This document shows positions 5,205-12,512 of a DNA stretch of 15,741 nucleotides, one piece after another (positions within the stretch are counted from its first letter, which is position 1; every line of letters begins with the position of its first letter). The translations under genes were made by a program, and so were the position numbers. Source of the stretch: Thermoplasmatales archaeon ex4484_6 (GTDB lineage Archaea > Thermoplasmatota > Penumbrarchaeia > Penumbrarchaeales > Penumbrarchaeaceae). The stretch lies in the NCBI GenBank assembly GCA_002254385.1, contig NJDO01000037.1:1-15741 (forward strand), in the 5' to 3' direction. Below the pieces are notes generated by a model, which was given only the letters and a program-made list of their open reading frames with translations, was not told the origin of the DNA and made no database searches.

Positions 5205-6275
5205 ATGATGATGATGGAAGACGAGATCAAGGTCCACATCGAACGCACCACCCTCGAGGATTCGAGGGGCTCCATCGCAAAGGTCCTTGAGAGTCTGAAC
5301 TGGAAGAAAGTGATAAGACCCAACTCGAAGGTTGTCATAAAACCCAATGGGTGTCATGTCCGTTACCTCCCCGGGCTCGTGACCACTCCAAAGCTCCTGG
5401 GGGAGCTCGTCGGAATTCTCAAGACCAGGGCGGGGGAGGTCGTGGTCGTGGAGTCGGACCTGCAGAGGTTCAGTGCGGATCAGGTCTTTGACGGCGTGGG
5501 ATACAGGGAGGTGGTCGAAGCTGCGGGAGGAAGATGCTCCAATCTGACCGAAGAGAAACAGATACCTTCCGACATCCCGGGGGGACAGTTCTGGAAGAAC
5601 AGGCCCATGCCGGAATCCCTTGTGGACAATGATGTGTTCATATCCATGCCGGTCATGAAGACCCACAAGTTATGGCTGGTAACACTGGGTGTGAAGAACC
5701 AGTTCGGAAACGTCCCCGAGGCAGACAGGGTGAAGTATCAGAAGCATCTCCCGAAGGTCGTTGGAGATTTCAATGCCCACAACCCCGCGGATCTTGTGAT
5801 CGTGGACGGCATCGTCGGGATGGAGGGGGACGGACCCATTGCTGGAATACCCAAGAGAATGGATCTTGTGGTCGGGGGCAACAATCTTGTGGCAACGGAT
5901 TCGGTTCTCTGCCGCATCATGGGTTTTGATCCCCTGGAAAGCGGACTGATAAGGAACGTTCACGAGAGAGGCATGGGACCTGTCGAACCGGACCGAATAT
6001 CCGTTTCGGGTGCAGGCATCGCCGATGTGAGATCTCCCTATAAAGGTCCTCCCAGGGACTTCATATCAAGATCGGAGAGGTGGGTGCGAAAACATCCCTC
6101 ACTGGCGAATTTCATCTACAGGTCATGGTTCTTCAAGATAGCAAAGAGGAGCGCATGGGCCCTGAGGGGCCTTTACGGATACAAATCCGAATATCACCGT
6201 CAGGTGGCGGAAACGGGGTTGTGGAACGGATATGATTGGGAGAACCTGATGGAGGTCTATACGCCCATCGCCTGA
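5205..6275 (+). CDS. DUF362 domain-containing protein
   Basis: The protein has 356 residues. Family hallmarks are VVIKPNG (43-49), VVVESD (80-85), the PVMKTHKLWLVTLGVKN block (149-165) with conserved Lys-Thr-His and Lys-Asn, DGIVGMEGDGP (201-211) and the LVATDSV segment (228-234). DUF362 proteins have no established general function; many carry C-terminal ferredoxin clusters, but this one has no Cys-rich tail. Its C-terminal 80 residues are basic and aromatic and are not recognised. It begins with four ATG codons in tandem (5205-5216). A TATA box 27 nt before the first favours leaderless initiation there, but any of the four could be used. It diverges from the phosphatase operon across 72 bp and meets gcvH head-on; a GC-rich palindrome follows its stop. 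Confidence 0.85.
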   Translation: MMMMEDEIKVHIERTTLEDSRGSIAKVLESLNWKKVIRPNSKVVIKPNGCHVRYLPGLVTTPKLLGELVGILKTRAGEVVVVESDLQRFSADQVFDGVGYREVVEAAGGRCSNLTEEKQIPSDIPGGQFWKNRPMPESLVDNDVFISMPVMKTHKLWLVTLGVKNQFGNVPEADRVKYQKHLPKVVGDFNAHNPADLVIVDGIVGMEGDGPIAGIPKRMDLVVGGNNLVATDSVLCRIMGFDPLESGLIRNVHERGMGPVEPDRISVSGAGIADVRSPYKGPPRDFISRSERWVRKHPSLANFIYRSWFFKIAKRSAWALRGLYGYKSEYHRQVAETGLWNGYDWENLMEVYTPIA

Positions 6276-6276
6276 T

Positions 6277-6303
6277 CCCCGCGGGGGCCCGAATGGGCCC
6301 TTT
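6277..6303. terminator. GC-rich palindromes between convergent genes (likely bidirectional terminator)
   Basis: CCCCGCGGGG (6277-6286) overlaps GGGCCC-GAAT-GGGCCC (6285-6300), followed by TTT. It lies right after the DUF362 stop (6273-6275) and 30 nt past the gcvH stop on the other strand. Short T-runs make termination efficiency uncertain. Confidence 0.45.
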
Positions 6304-6330
6304 CCGGAACCGCCCGGTCGGCAATGTTCC

Positions 6331-6744
6331 CTAGTGCTCTTCCTGTTCGGCATGTTTCTTGTATGCTTCCACATCAAGCAGTTTGTCGATCTCGGATGGG
6401 TCCTCGATCTTCATTTTGTAGATCCAGTTCCCGTAGCAATCATCGTTCAGCATCTCGGGGGCATCCACGAGCTCCTCGTTGATCTCCAGGATCTCCCCCG
6501 TGAAGGGTGAATATATGGGGGTGGATGCCTTGACGGATTCCACGGCTCCCTCGGGTTCCAGTTCCTTGAACTGAACCGCTCTCTCCCCCACGATGGGTGG
6601 CTCGAGATACACTATATCAGTCAAATGATGTGTGGCATACGCTGTGATTCCCACAACAGCAGTATCGCCCTCGATCCTGGCCCACTCGTGTGTCGGTGTG
6701 TATTTCAGGTCCTCGGGGAACTCCAATCCAGATATATCAGACAT
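6331..6744 (-). CDS. gcvH: Glycine cleavage system H protein (lipoyl carrier)
   Basis: This is a 137-residue protein of normal GcvH length. The lipoylation site is Lys72 in AVESVKAST (67-75), inside the lipoyl-domain hairpin; the flanking EWARIEGDTAVVGITAYA (20-37) and FTGEILEINEELVDAPEMLNDDCYGNWI (81-108) are typical. The lipoyl arm receives the aminomethyl group from GcvPA/PB and delivers it to GcvT in the cytoplasm. Around the site, SVKASTPIYSP replaces the more usual SVKAASDIYAP. The start at 6742-6744 is fixed by a very strong AGGAGGT ribosome site (about 6752-6758). It is the second gene of a gcvT-gcvH operon (65-nt gap). The protein needs lipoylation and reoxidation by a dihydrolipoyl dehydrogenase, and no gene for either is recognisable in the window. 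Confidence 0.96.
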   Translation of the reverse strand: MSDISGLEFPEDLKYTPTHEWARIEGDTAVVGITAYATHHLTDIVYLEPPIVGERAVQFKELEPEGAVESVKASTPIYSPFTGEILEINEELVDAPEMLNDDCYGNWIYKMKIEDPSEIDKLLDVEAYKKHAEQEEH

Positions 6745-6809
6745 TTCTTGACCTCCTTTCGCCTCTGTAATCCTTTCTCCTTATCTTAATCTTTCTTTGA
6801 TTCAGGTAT

Positions 6810-7886
6810 TCAGGCCCTCGGGTTGATGACCTCGGCCGGTATCATCCTGTTCCTTACCTTGACATCGAAAGTGGAACCGTACTCATGGAGACCCCATTTG
6901 ACGTAGCCCAGTCCCATCCCTATCTTCTTTCCGGGGACCATGGTTCCCGATGTTACCTCTCCCACCTTTTCCCCGTCCTTGAAGATCTCCATACCGGTCC
7001 GGGGTATGCCCCTCTCCTTGAGATGGAATGCGACGAATCTCCGGGGGATACCTTCTTCCTTCTGTTTTAACAGGACGTCCTTTCCCACGAAATCGTGGTC
7101 CCATTTCACCACCCATGCGACGTTCGTCTCCAGGGATGTATGGTTGAAATCGAAGTCCTGTCCCGAAAGAAGAAGTGCCTTCTCCAGTCTGAGCGTATCC
7201 CTTGCTCCGAGGCCGATGGGTTTGAGGCCCAGATCTTCTCCATGCCTGAAGAGGGAATCCCACACCTCGTGTGCGTTCTCGTTAGGTATCATCAGCTCGA
7301 AGCCGTCCTCTCCCGTGTATCCGGACCTCCAGACAAGGAATGTCCTGTCCAGGTCCCTGAAATGCATGTAATCGCAGTTGAAGAACTTCATACCGCATTC
7401 GTGAGTGGTGACCCTTTTCATCAAGGTCTCTGCCTTCGGACCCTGAACGGCAAGAATGGAATAATAGTCGGAGAGGTTCTCCATGACGGTTCCCTCCTTC
7501 CTGTATCTGTTGAAATGTTCCCAATCCAGATCTATCTTGGACGCATTGGGGACGGCAAAGTAATGGTTCTCATCCAGTCGGGAAATTATCATATCGTCAA
7601 CGATCATGCCCTCCTCGTTGAGGAAATGGGTATACTTCAGCTGCTTCATCCTCATGCCCCTTATATCCTGGGTTAGGATGTGGTCGACTGTATCCGTTGC
7701 GGTATCTCCGAATATTCTGAAGTTTCCCATGTGGGAGACATCGAACACTCCAACGTTCTCCCTGACGGTCAGATGCTCCTCGTTTATGGATGTGTAATGG
7801 GTGGGAAGATAGAATCCGAAGAAGTCCACCATTGCTCCGCCCAACTTCTCATGGACATCGGCCAGTGCGGTTCTCTTGATAGTCAT
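6810..7886 (-). CDS. gcvT: Glycine cleavage system T protein (aminomethyltransferase)
   Basis: The 358 residues match GcvT across their length. The N-terminal folate-binding domain has GVFDVSHMG (46-54) and MIVDDMI (94-100); Asp97/Asp98 include the catalytic Asp equivalent of E. coli Asp101. The middle contains the YTGEDGFE-type segment and the C-terminal OB-like domain has GEVTSGT. It takes the aminomethyl group from H-protein lipoyl, releases ammonia and makes methylene-tetrahydrofolate (or an archaeal pterin equivalent). The start at 7884-7886 has GGAGGT 6 nt upstream (7893-7898) and a TATA-like box near 7941, giving a leader of about 28 nt. gcvH follows on the same strand; gcvPA-gcvPB diverge on the other side of a 193-bp region. 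Confidence 0.96.
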   Translation of the reverse strand: MTIKRTALADVHEKLGGAMVDFFGFYLPTHYTSINEEHLTVRENVGVFDVSHMGNFRIFGDTATDTVDHILTQDIRGMRMKQLKYTHFLNEEGMIVDDMIISRLDENHYFAVPNASKIDLDWEHFNRYRKEGTVMENLSDYYSILAVQGPKAETLMKRVTTHECGMKFFNCDYMHFRDLDRTFLVWRSGYTGEDGFELMIPNENAHEVWDSLFRHGEDLGLKPIGLGARDTLRLEKALLLSGQDFDFNHTSLETNVAWVVKWDHDFVGKDVLLKQKEEGIPRRFVAFHLKERGIPRTGMEIFKDGEKVGEVTSGTMVPGKKIGMGLGYVKWGLHEYGSTFDVKVRNRMIPAEVINPRA

Positions 7887-7937
7887 TATCCAACCTCCTG
7901 AAACATGTAACTGGACCGTTGGGAAAGGGAAGATGAT

Positions 7938-7947
7938 TATTTTAAAT
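7938..7947 (-). promoter_or_regulatory. TATA-like box of gcvT-gcvH
   Basis: The minus strand reads ATTTAAAATA around 7942, predicting transcription from about 7915. The leader of about 28 nt carries GGAGGT at 7893-7898. Confidence 0.45.
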
Positions 7948-7975
7948 TATGCCAATTATCTTGGGGGGTCCGTGG

Positions 7976-7997
7976 AAAAAAATCCTCATCGGAGGAT
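7976..7997 (-). terminator. Intrinsic-terminator-like hairpin in the gcv divergent region
   Basis: On the minus strand ATCCTC (7997-7992) and GAGGAT (7987-7982) enclose a CGAT loop and are followed by six T residues (7981-7976), with flanking TGG/CCA that can extend the pairing. It lies between the two divergent promoters, so it would stop minus-strand transcription coming from the gcvPA side before it reaches gcvT. Alternatively it is a protein-binding palindrome. Confidence 0.4.
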
Positions 7998-8016
7998 CCA
8001 TTTCATCTTTTCTGGG

Positions 8017-8026
8017 CAAATATTAT
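8017..8026 (+). promoter_or_regulatory. TATA-like box of gcvPA-gcvPB
   Basis: CAAATATTAT, centred near 8022, predicts transcription from about 8049 and a 31-nt leader. A modest AGGATGGG ribosome site (8066-8073) precedes the ATG at 8080. Confidence 0.4.
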
Positions 8027-8079
8027 CTATTCAAATGGAAATCAAGGCAGGCTTCACCTAGCTGCAGGATGGGACCCAC

Positions 8080-9429
8080 ATGCACTATCTACCAAATGAC
8101 CCGGTCGCTGAGGAAATGCTCGGGAAGATGGGACTGTCTTCCATGGAGGATCTGTTCACTGACATCCCCGAGGATATGAGGGTAAAGAGATTGGACCTTC
8201 CCCCGGGAATATCAGAGGTCGAACTTGTTCGCACCGTGGATAAGATGATGAAGGAGTCCCGGGGGGCTGGCGACATGCCCATGTTCCTGGGATGTGGATT
8301 CTACGATCATTTCATTCCGAGTGCCGTGGAATACGTGATGTCCCGCTCGGAGCTCTACACCTCGTATACACCGTACCAGCCGGAAATGTCCCAGGGAATA
8401 CTTCAGGCGCTGTTCGAATACCAATCGATGATGTCGGACATCCTCAAGATGGATGTCGTGAACACGTCCATGTACGATTATCACACCGCCATAGGCGAAG
8501 CGATCCTTATGGCAAAGAGGATGAACCACAGGAACGTTTTCCTGCTTCCCGAGATCATGGCAAGGGAGAAGTTCCAGGTTGTGGAAAACTACATCAGGGG
8601 CGCCGGAATCGAGACCAGGACCGTACCTTTCAAGGATGGAACCATGGACCTGGACGCTCTAAAGGGCATGCTGACCGGGGAGGTCTCCGGCGTGTACATA
8701 GAGAACCCCAACATCCTCGGCCTATTCGACAAGGGGGCAATGGAGATAAGGTCGATCATGGAAAGCAGACAGGTTCTGGTCGTAGGAGTGAATCCGATGA
8801 CCCTCTCCATTGCGAAGCCTCCCGGGGATTACGGGGCCGACATAGTCGTGGGTGACGTTCAACCCCTTGGGGTGCCTATCAGCTACGGCGGGCCCACCGC
8901 GGGAATATTCGCCGTATCGATGAAGAATGTCAGGAAGATGCCGGGGAGGATAATTGGAGCCACAAAGGATGCCGAAGGTAGGAGGGCATTCGCCATGACC
9001 CTCTCCACGAGGGAGCAGCATATCAGAAGGGAGAGGGCGACATCGAACATTTGCACAAACGAGGCCCTCACTTCCATAATGGCCTCGGCATATCTTGCAT
9101 CCCTGGGTAAGGGAGGATTCAGGGAACTCGGCCTTCAGCTGGCTTCCAGGGGAAGGTACTTGGCAGGCAGGATAGATGAGCTTGAAGGATTCCGGGCTCC
9201 CGCCTTTGCCGGCCATTTCTTCAACGAGTTCCCGGTAAGTGTAGATGTGAGCGTATCAGGGCTCCTCAAGGAGTGCAGGAACAGAGGGGTCCTTGCTGGG
9301 TATGATCTTTCCAGGGAGACGGATCTGCTTGAAGGAACATTCACCGTTGCCACCACGGAGATGCATACCAACGCTGATTACGAGAAACTGCTTGAGGTCC
9401 TTGTGAAATCCAGGGAGGTGCTGCTGTGA
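8080..9429 (+). CDS. gcvPA: Glycine dehydrogenase (decarboxylating) subunit 1
   Basis: The 449-residue protein matches the N-terminal half of P protein as a separate subunit. It opens with HYLPND, then has TSYTPYQPEMSQGILQALFEYQ (about 105-126) and the late RRERATSNICTNEAL segment, all hallmarks of GcvPA. It lacks the PLP lysine, which is on GcvPB; the two form an alpha2beta2 enzyme that decarboxylates glycine and loads the aminomethyl group onto lipoyl-GcvH. Split P proteins are normal in archaea and many bacteria. The ATG at 8080 has a fair ribosome site at 8066-8073. Its TGA overlaps the gcvPB GTG start, so translation is coupled. There is no sign of truncation. Confidence 0.96.
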   Translation: MHYLPNDPVAEEMLGKMGLSSMEDLFTDIPEDMRVKRLDLPPGISEVELVRTVDKMMKESRGAGDMPMFLGCGFYDHFIPSAVEYVMSRSELYTSYTPYQPEMSQGILQALFEYQSMMSDILKMDVVNTSMYDYHTAIGEAILMAKRMNHRNVFLLPEIMAREKFQVVENYIRGAGIETRTVPFKDGTMDLDALKGMLTGEVSGVYIENPNILGLFDKGAMEIRSIMESRQVLVVGVNPMTLSIAKPPGDYGADIVVGDVQPLGVPISYGGPTAGIFAVSMKNVRKMPGRIIGATKDAEGRRAFAMTLSTREQHIRRERATSNICTNEALTSIMASAYLASLGKGGFRELGLQLASRGRYLAGRIDELEGFRAPAFAGHFFNEFPVSVDVSVSGLLKECRNRGVLAGYDLSRETDLLEGTFTVATTEMHTNADYEKLLEVLVKSREVLL

Positions 9430-10907
9430 GTTCTGATTTCAGGCAGGCAAGGTACAGTGAACCCCTTCTCATCGAGAAAGGGAAACCCGGCAGGGTAGGC
9501 ACTTCCCTTCCCCCATGGGACGAGATAAGAGACATTACCGAACTTCTTCCGGATGATATGATACGGGATCCCGTCAACCTTCCGGAAATATCCGAGCCGG
9601 AACTCGTCAGACATTATGTGAAGCTCTCGCAGATGAACTACGGGACCGACAGCGGGATATACCCGTTGGGTTCCTGCACGATGAAGTACAATCCCAAGAT
9701 AAACGATAAGATAGCCTCGCACCCCACACTGCAGAGGATGCACCCACTCCAGCCGGAGGATACGGTGCAGGGTGTGTTGAGGATGATGTACGAGCTGCAG
9801 GAATCTCTGGCGGAGATAGGCGGTATGGATGCCTGCACCCTTCAACCGGCTGCGGGAGCTGCGGGCGAGTTCACGGGGCTTCTCATCGCCAGGAAATATC
9901 ACGAGCTCAGGGGGGACATGACAAGGGACGAGGTCATCGTTCCGGACTCCGCCCACGGCACGAACCCGGCATCCTCGGTGATGGCGGGGTTCAAGGTTGT
10001 GGAGATCAGGTCCGCACCGGATGGAACTGTGGACCTTGAGGCCCTCGGGGAAGCCCTGTCCGAGAGAACTGCGGTCTTCATGATAACCAACCCTTCCACA
10101 CTTGGCATATTCGAGAAGAACATACGCGGGATACAGAAAGCATGTCATGAAGCCGGGGCCCTTCTGTATTATGACGGGGCGAATCTCAACGCTCTCATGG
10201 GCAAAGCGAGACCGGGCGACATGGGTTTCGACATCATGCATTTCAATCTTCACAAGACATTCTCCACCCCCCATGGCGGCGGCGGACCGGGTGCGGGTCC
10301 GGTTGCCGTCACGGAGAAGCTTGCTGGACTTCTTCCGGTTCCCGTGGTGGTGAAGGATGGAAACCTCTTCAGGCTCGATTACGACAGACCCGATTCCATT
10401 GGCAAGGTGAAGGGTTTCTTCGGGAATACAGGTGTCCTGATAAGGGCCTGGGCCTTCATCCGGATGATGGGAGGGACCGGACTTACGAGGGTTTCGGAGC
10501 TGGCAGTCCTCAACGCTTCCTACATACGAAAGAGGATAGAGGATGTCTATCCCGTTCCGTTCAGGACCAGGGATGAGCTGACAAAACACGAGTTCGTTGC
10601 CTCGGCTTCCTTCCTCAAGGAGAATGGAGGTTCGGCCAAGGACGTTTCCAAGATGCTGGTGGACAGGGGTCTTCATCCGCCAACCAATTATTTCCCCCTG
10701 ATAGTCGATGAAGCACTGATGATAGAACCCACCGAGAGCGAGACGATGGAGGAGCTTGACAGGTTCTCCGACGCACTGCTGGACATAGCCACCGCCACTG
10801 CGGAGCAGTTCAGTTCAGCTCCCAGGAACTCCTCTGTCGCACGTGTGGACGAGGTCCTTGCGGCGAAGAAGCTCATATTGAACTGGAACCAGTTGAAAGA
10901 GGAATGA
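9426..10907 (+). CDS. gcvPB: Glycine dehydrogenase (decarboxylating) subunit 2, PLP-binding
   Basis: The 493 residues contain the PLP-carrying half of P protein. Key blocks are YPLGSCTMKYNP (79-90), LQPAAGAAGEFTG (139-151), DSAHGTNPASS (174-184), YYDGANLNA (248-256) and HFNLHKTFSTPHGGGGPG (272-289), in which Lys277 forms the Schiff base with PLP. It starts at GTG 9426-9428, overlapping the gcvPA stop as GTGA. The length is typical and the N-terminal MSSDFRQARYSEPLLIEKGKPGR is usual for the family. It is the last gene of the gcvPA-gcvPB transcript. GC-rich repeats lie just after the stop, and the flavoprotein promoter follows about 125 nt later. Confidence 0.97.
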   Translation: MSSDFRQARYSEPLLIEKGKPGRVGTSLPPWDEIRDITELLPDDMIRDPVNLPEISEPELVRHYVKLSQMNYGTDSGIYPLGSCTMKYNPKINDKIASHPTLQRMHPLQPEDTVQGVLRMMYELQESLAEIGGMDACTLQPAAGAAGEFTGLLIARKYHELRGDMTRDEVIVPDSAHGTNPASSVMAGFKVVEIRSAPDGTVDLEALGEALSERTAVFMITNPSTLGIFEKNIRGIQKACHEAGALLYYDGANLNALMGKARPGDMGFDIMHFNLHKTFSTPHGGGGPGAGPVAVTEKLAGLLPVPVVVKDGNLFRLDYDRPDSIGKVKGFFGNTGVLIRAWAFIRMMGGTGLTRVSELAVLNASYIRKRIEDVYPVPFRTRDELTKHEFVASASFLKENGGSAKDVSKMLVDRGLHPPTNYFPLIVDEALMIEPTESETMEELDRFSDALLDIATATAEQFSSAPRNSSVARVDEVLAAKKLILNWNQLKEE

Positions 10908-10911
10908 TCCC

Positions 10912-10947
10912 TTCCGCGGGCCGCCCGTGACCGCCCGTATTTCCGCG
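10912..10947. repeat. GC-rich repeats after gcvPB
   Basis: TTCCGCG occurs at 10912-10918 and 10941-10947, enclosing two tandem copies of CCGCCCGT (10921-10928 and 10931-10938). Short GC stems can form (CGCGG with CCGCG at the ends). It begins five bases after the gcvPB stop and could help end that transcript, but no T-run follows. Confidence 0.35.
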
Positions 10948-10996
10948 AGATCATCCGGAGATGCCGGGAACGGGAGTCCGTATTCAGGAGGGTATC

Positions 10997-11013
10997 CATG
11001 GTCCTGTACCATG
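10997..11013. promoter_or_regulatory. Inverted repeat upstream of the flavoprotein promoter
   Basis: CATGGT (10997-11002) and ACCATG (11008-11013) are exact inverted repeats with a 5-nt spacer, 20 bp before the TATA box at 11033-11041. Position and symmetry suggest a regulator site. The left arm contains an ATG (10998) preceded by AGGAGG, so it could also be a hairpin over an upstream start codon. Confidence 0.35.
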
Positions 11014-11032
11014 CACAGGCGTATCTCATAGA

Positions 11033-11041
11033 TTTAATAAA
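11033..11041 (+). promoter_or_regulatory. TATA box of the flavoprotein-MBL-alaS operon
   Basis: TTTAATAAA, centre near 11037, predicts transcription from about 11064 and a 30-nt leader that carries AGGGGGAA (11080-11087) before the ATG at 11094. It sits in a local AT-rich island. Confidence 0.5.
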
Positions 11042-11093
11042 CAACATCAATATTCGGGAGTGGTCCCGTCTCCGCAGACAGGGGGAACGATCG

Positions 11094-12512
11094 ATGGAAA
11101 CAGAAGACCGCAGGGAGATAATCATTGTGGGACTTGGAGCAAGCGGGTTGTATGCTTCCAAGGCAGCATTGAACACTGACAGAAAATGCCATGTGACCAT
11201 CATAGAGAGGAGGGATTATGACCAGTTCTCTCCATGCACCCTTCCCTTCGTGCTCGAGGGGGTGGTCCCCGATTTCGAGAGCATCAAGTACCAGGTCCCC
11301 GAGGTGAAAGGGAGGCTGGACAAGCTGTTGAGCCACGAGGTCGTCGCCGTGGACAGCACAGAGAAAACGGTCACTGCAAGAGACCTGATATCGGGGAAGG
11401 AAAAAGTGATTGGGTATGATTCACTCATTCTGGCCAACGGCGCGAGCCCCATAACCCTGCCCGTTCCGGGAGCGAGGGAGCTTTCGGGGAAGGGGGTCCA
11501 TTTCGTATCGGACCCGGAGAACACGGCCAGACTGATGGATGCGGCCAAGGGTTCCCGTATGAAGAGGTCGGTCGTTGTTGGCGGGGGAGCGATAGGACTG
11601 GAGGTTGCGGTTGCACTCCATGAGATGGGGCACGAGGTTGTCATCACCAAGAGGACCGAACCCCCGCTGCCAAGGAACCTTGACCCCCAGATGGGCAAAT
11701 ACATCGTTGAAAGGCTTGAATCTCTGGGGATCAGGTGTACCTTCGGGAAAGGCATAGACAGTATCAACGGCGGGGATCGTGTGGAATCGGTCACAATCGC
11801 CGGGGAGACCATTCCCTGTGACATCGTTGTCATGGCCGTGGGGATGAGGGCGAACACCTCACTCGCCGAGATGGCCGGGTGCAGGATACTGAACGGGCTG
11901 GTGCTGGTCGACAGCAGGATGCGGACCTCGGTTCCGGACGTTTATGCCATCGGGGATCTGGTCATGACCTATTCCCGTATAGACAGAACGGCAGCGACCA
12001 TGCAGCTGGCAACGTCGGCATTCAGGGAAGGTATGGCCGCGGGAACGAATGCCGCCGGCGGCTCAACCCGATATCCAGGTGCTCTCAACACGTTCCTGAC
12101 GGTCATAAACGGTCTCGAGATAGCGGCCACTGGCTACAACCTGAAGAAGGCCCAGGAACTGGGCTACGACGCGGCAGCCATTTCCACAAAGGGAGAGATA
12201 AAACCGCACTACATGCCCGGTTCCACCGAGATCCATCTCAGGGTGGTTGTGGAAAAGGACTCCGGCCGCATACTGGGTGCGCAGGCCATCGGAGAGAAGG
12301 GTGCCGCATGGAGGATCAATATCTTCGCACTGGCAATACACGGCGGTATGACGCTGTACGATCTCCTGGATGCGGAGCTTGCATACAATCCTCCTGTCTC
12401 CCAGATGTACGATCCGGTCATCCGGCTTGCGGAGATCGGCCTGAAAAGGCTCAGGCTGCCTCCCGGGGAATGCGGTGACCCCTTCTTTCCCGACGGAACG
12501 GGGGATGCTTGA
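11094..12512 (+). CDS. FAD-dependent pyridine nucleotide-disulfide oxidoreductase (CoA-disulfide reductase / NADH oxidase type)
   Basis: The protein has 472 residues. It has an N-terminal FAD dinucleotide fold IIIVGLGASG (9-18), a single active-site-type cysteine, Cys48, in FSPCTLPFVLEG (45-56), a second nucleotide fold RSVVVGGGAIGLEVA for NAD(P)H, the FAD-closing segment VPDVYAIGD, and a C-terminal dimerisation domain. One cysteine in this position is the pattern of CoA-disulfide reductase, NADH oxidase and peroxidase; dihydrolipoyl dehydrogenase has a CxxxxC pair instead, so this is not a standard GcvL. I chose ATG 11094 because it directly precedes the FAD motif, has AGGGGGAA 6 nt upstream and a correctly spaced TATA box. 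The frame is open to an ATG at 10998 with AGGAGG before it, which would add 32 residues. The stop overlaps the next gene's ATG. Exact substrate uncertain. Confidence 0.88.
   Translation: METEDRREIIIVGLGASGLYASKAALNTDRKCHVTIIERRDYDQFSPCTLPFVLEGVVPDFESIKYQVPEVKGRLDKLLSHEVVAVDSTEKTVTARDLISGKEKVIGYDSLILANGASPITLPVPGARELSGKGVHFVSDPENTARLMDAAKGSRMKRSVVVGGGAIGLEVAVALHEMGHEVVITKRTEPPLPRNLDPQMGKYIVERLESLGIRCTFGKGIDSINGGDRVESVTIAGETIPCDIVVMAVGMRANTSLAEMAGCRILNGLVLVDSRMRTSVPDVYAIGDLVMTYSRIDRTAATMQLATSAFREGMAAGTNAAGGSTRYPGALNTFLTVINGLEIAATGYNLKKAQELGYDAAAISTKGEIKPHYMPGSTEIHLRVVVEKDSGRILGAQAIGEKGAAWRINIFALAIHGGMTLYDLLDAELAYNPPVSQMYDPVIRLAEIGLKRLRLPPGECGDPFFPDGTGDA

Noticed and set aside
7887..8079. Glycine riboswitch before the gcv operons
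   Set aside because: I looked for the paired aptamer-like stems expected of a glycine riboswitch and found only one short hairpin with a T-run; the leaders (about 28-31 nt) are too short.
9378..10676. Long open frame (432 codons) on the minus strand
   Set aside because: It is antisense to gcvPB, which has all family motifs. The predicted peptide is His/Arg/Gly-rich with no recognisable domain, a shadow of high GC third positions.
11135..11250. Flavoprotein as a standard dihydrolipoyl dehydrogenase (gcvL/lpd)
   Set aside because: The active-site region has a single cysteine (FSPCTLPF) instead of the CxxxxC pair following the first FAD strand, so the canonical assignment is not supported.
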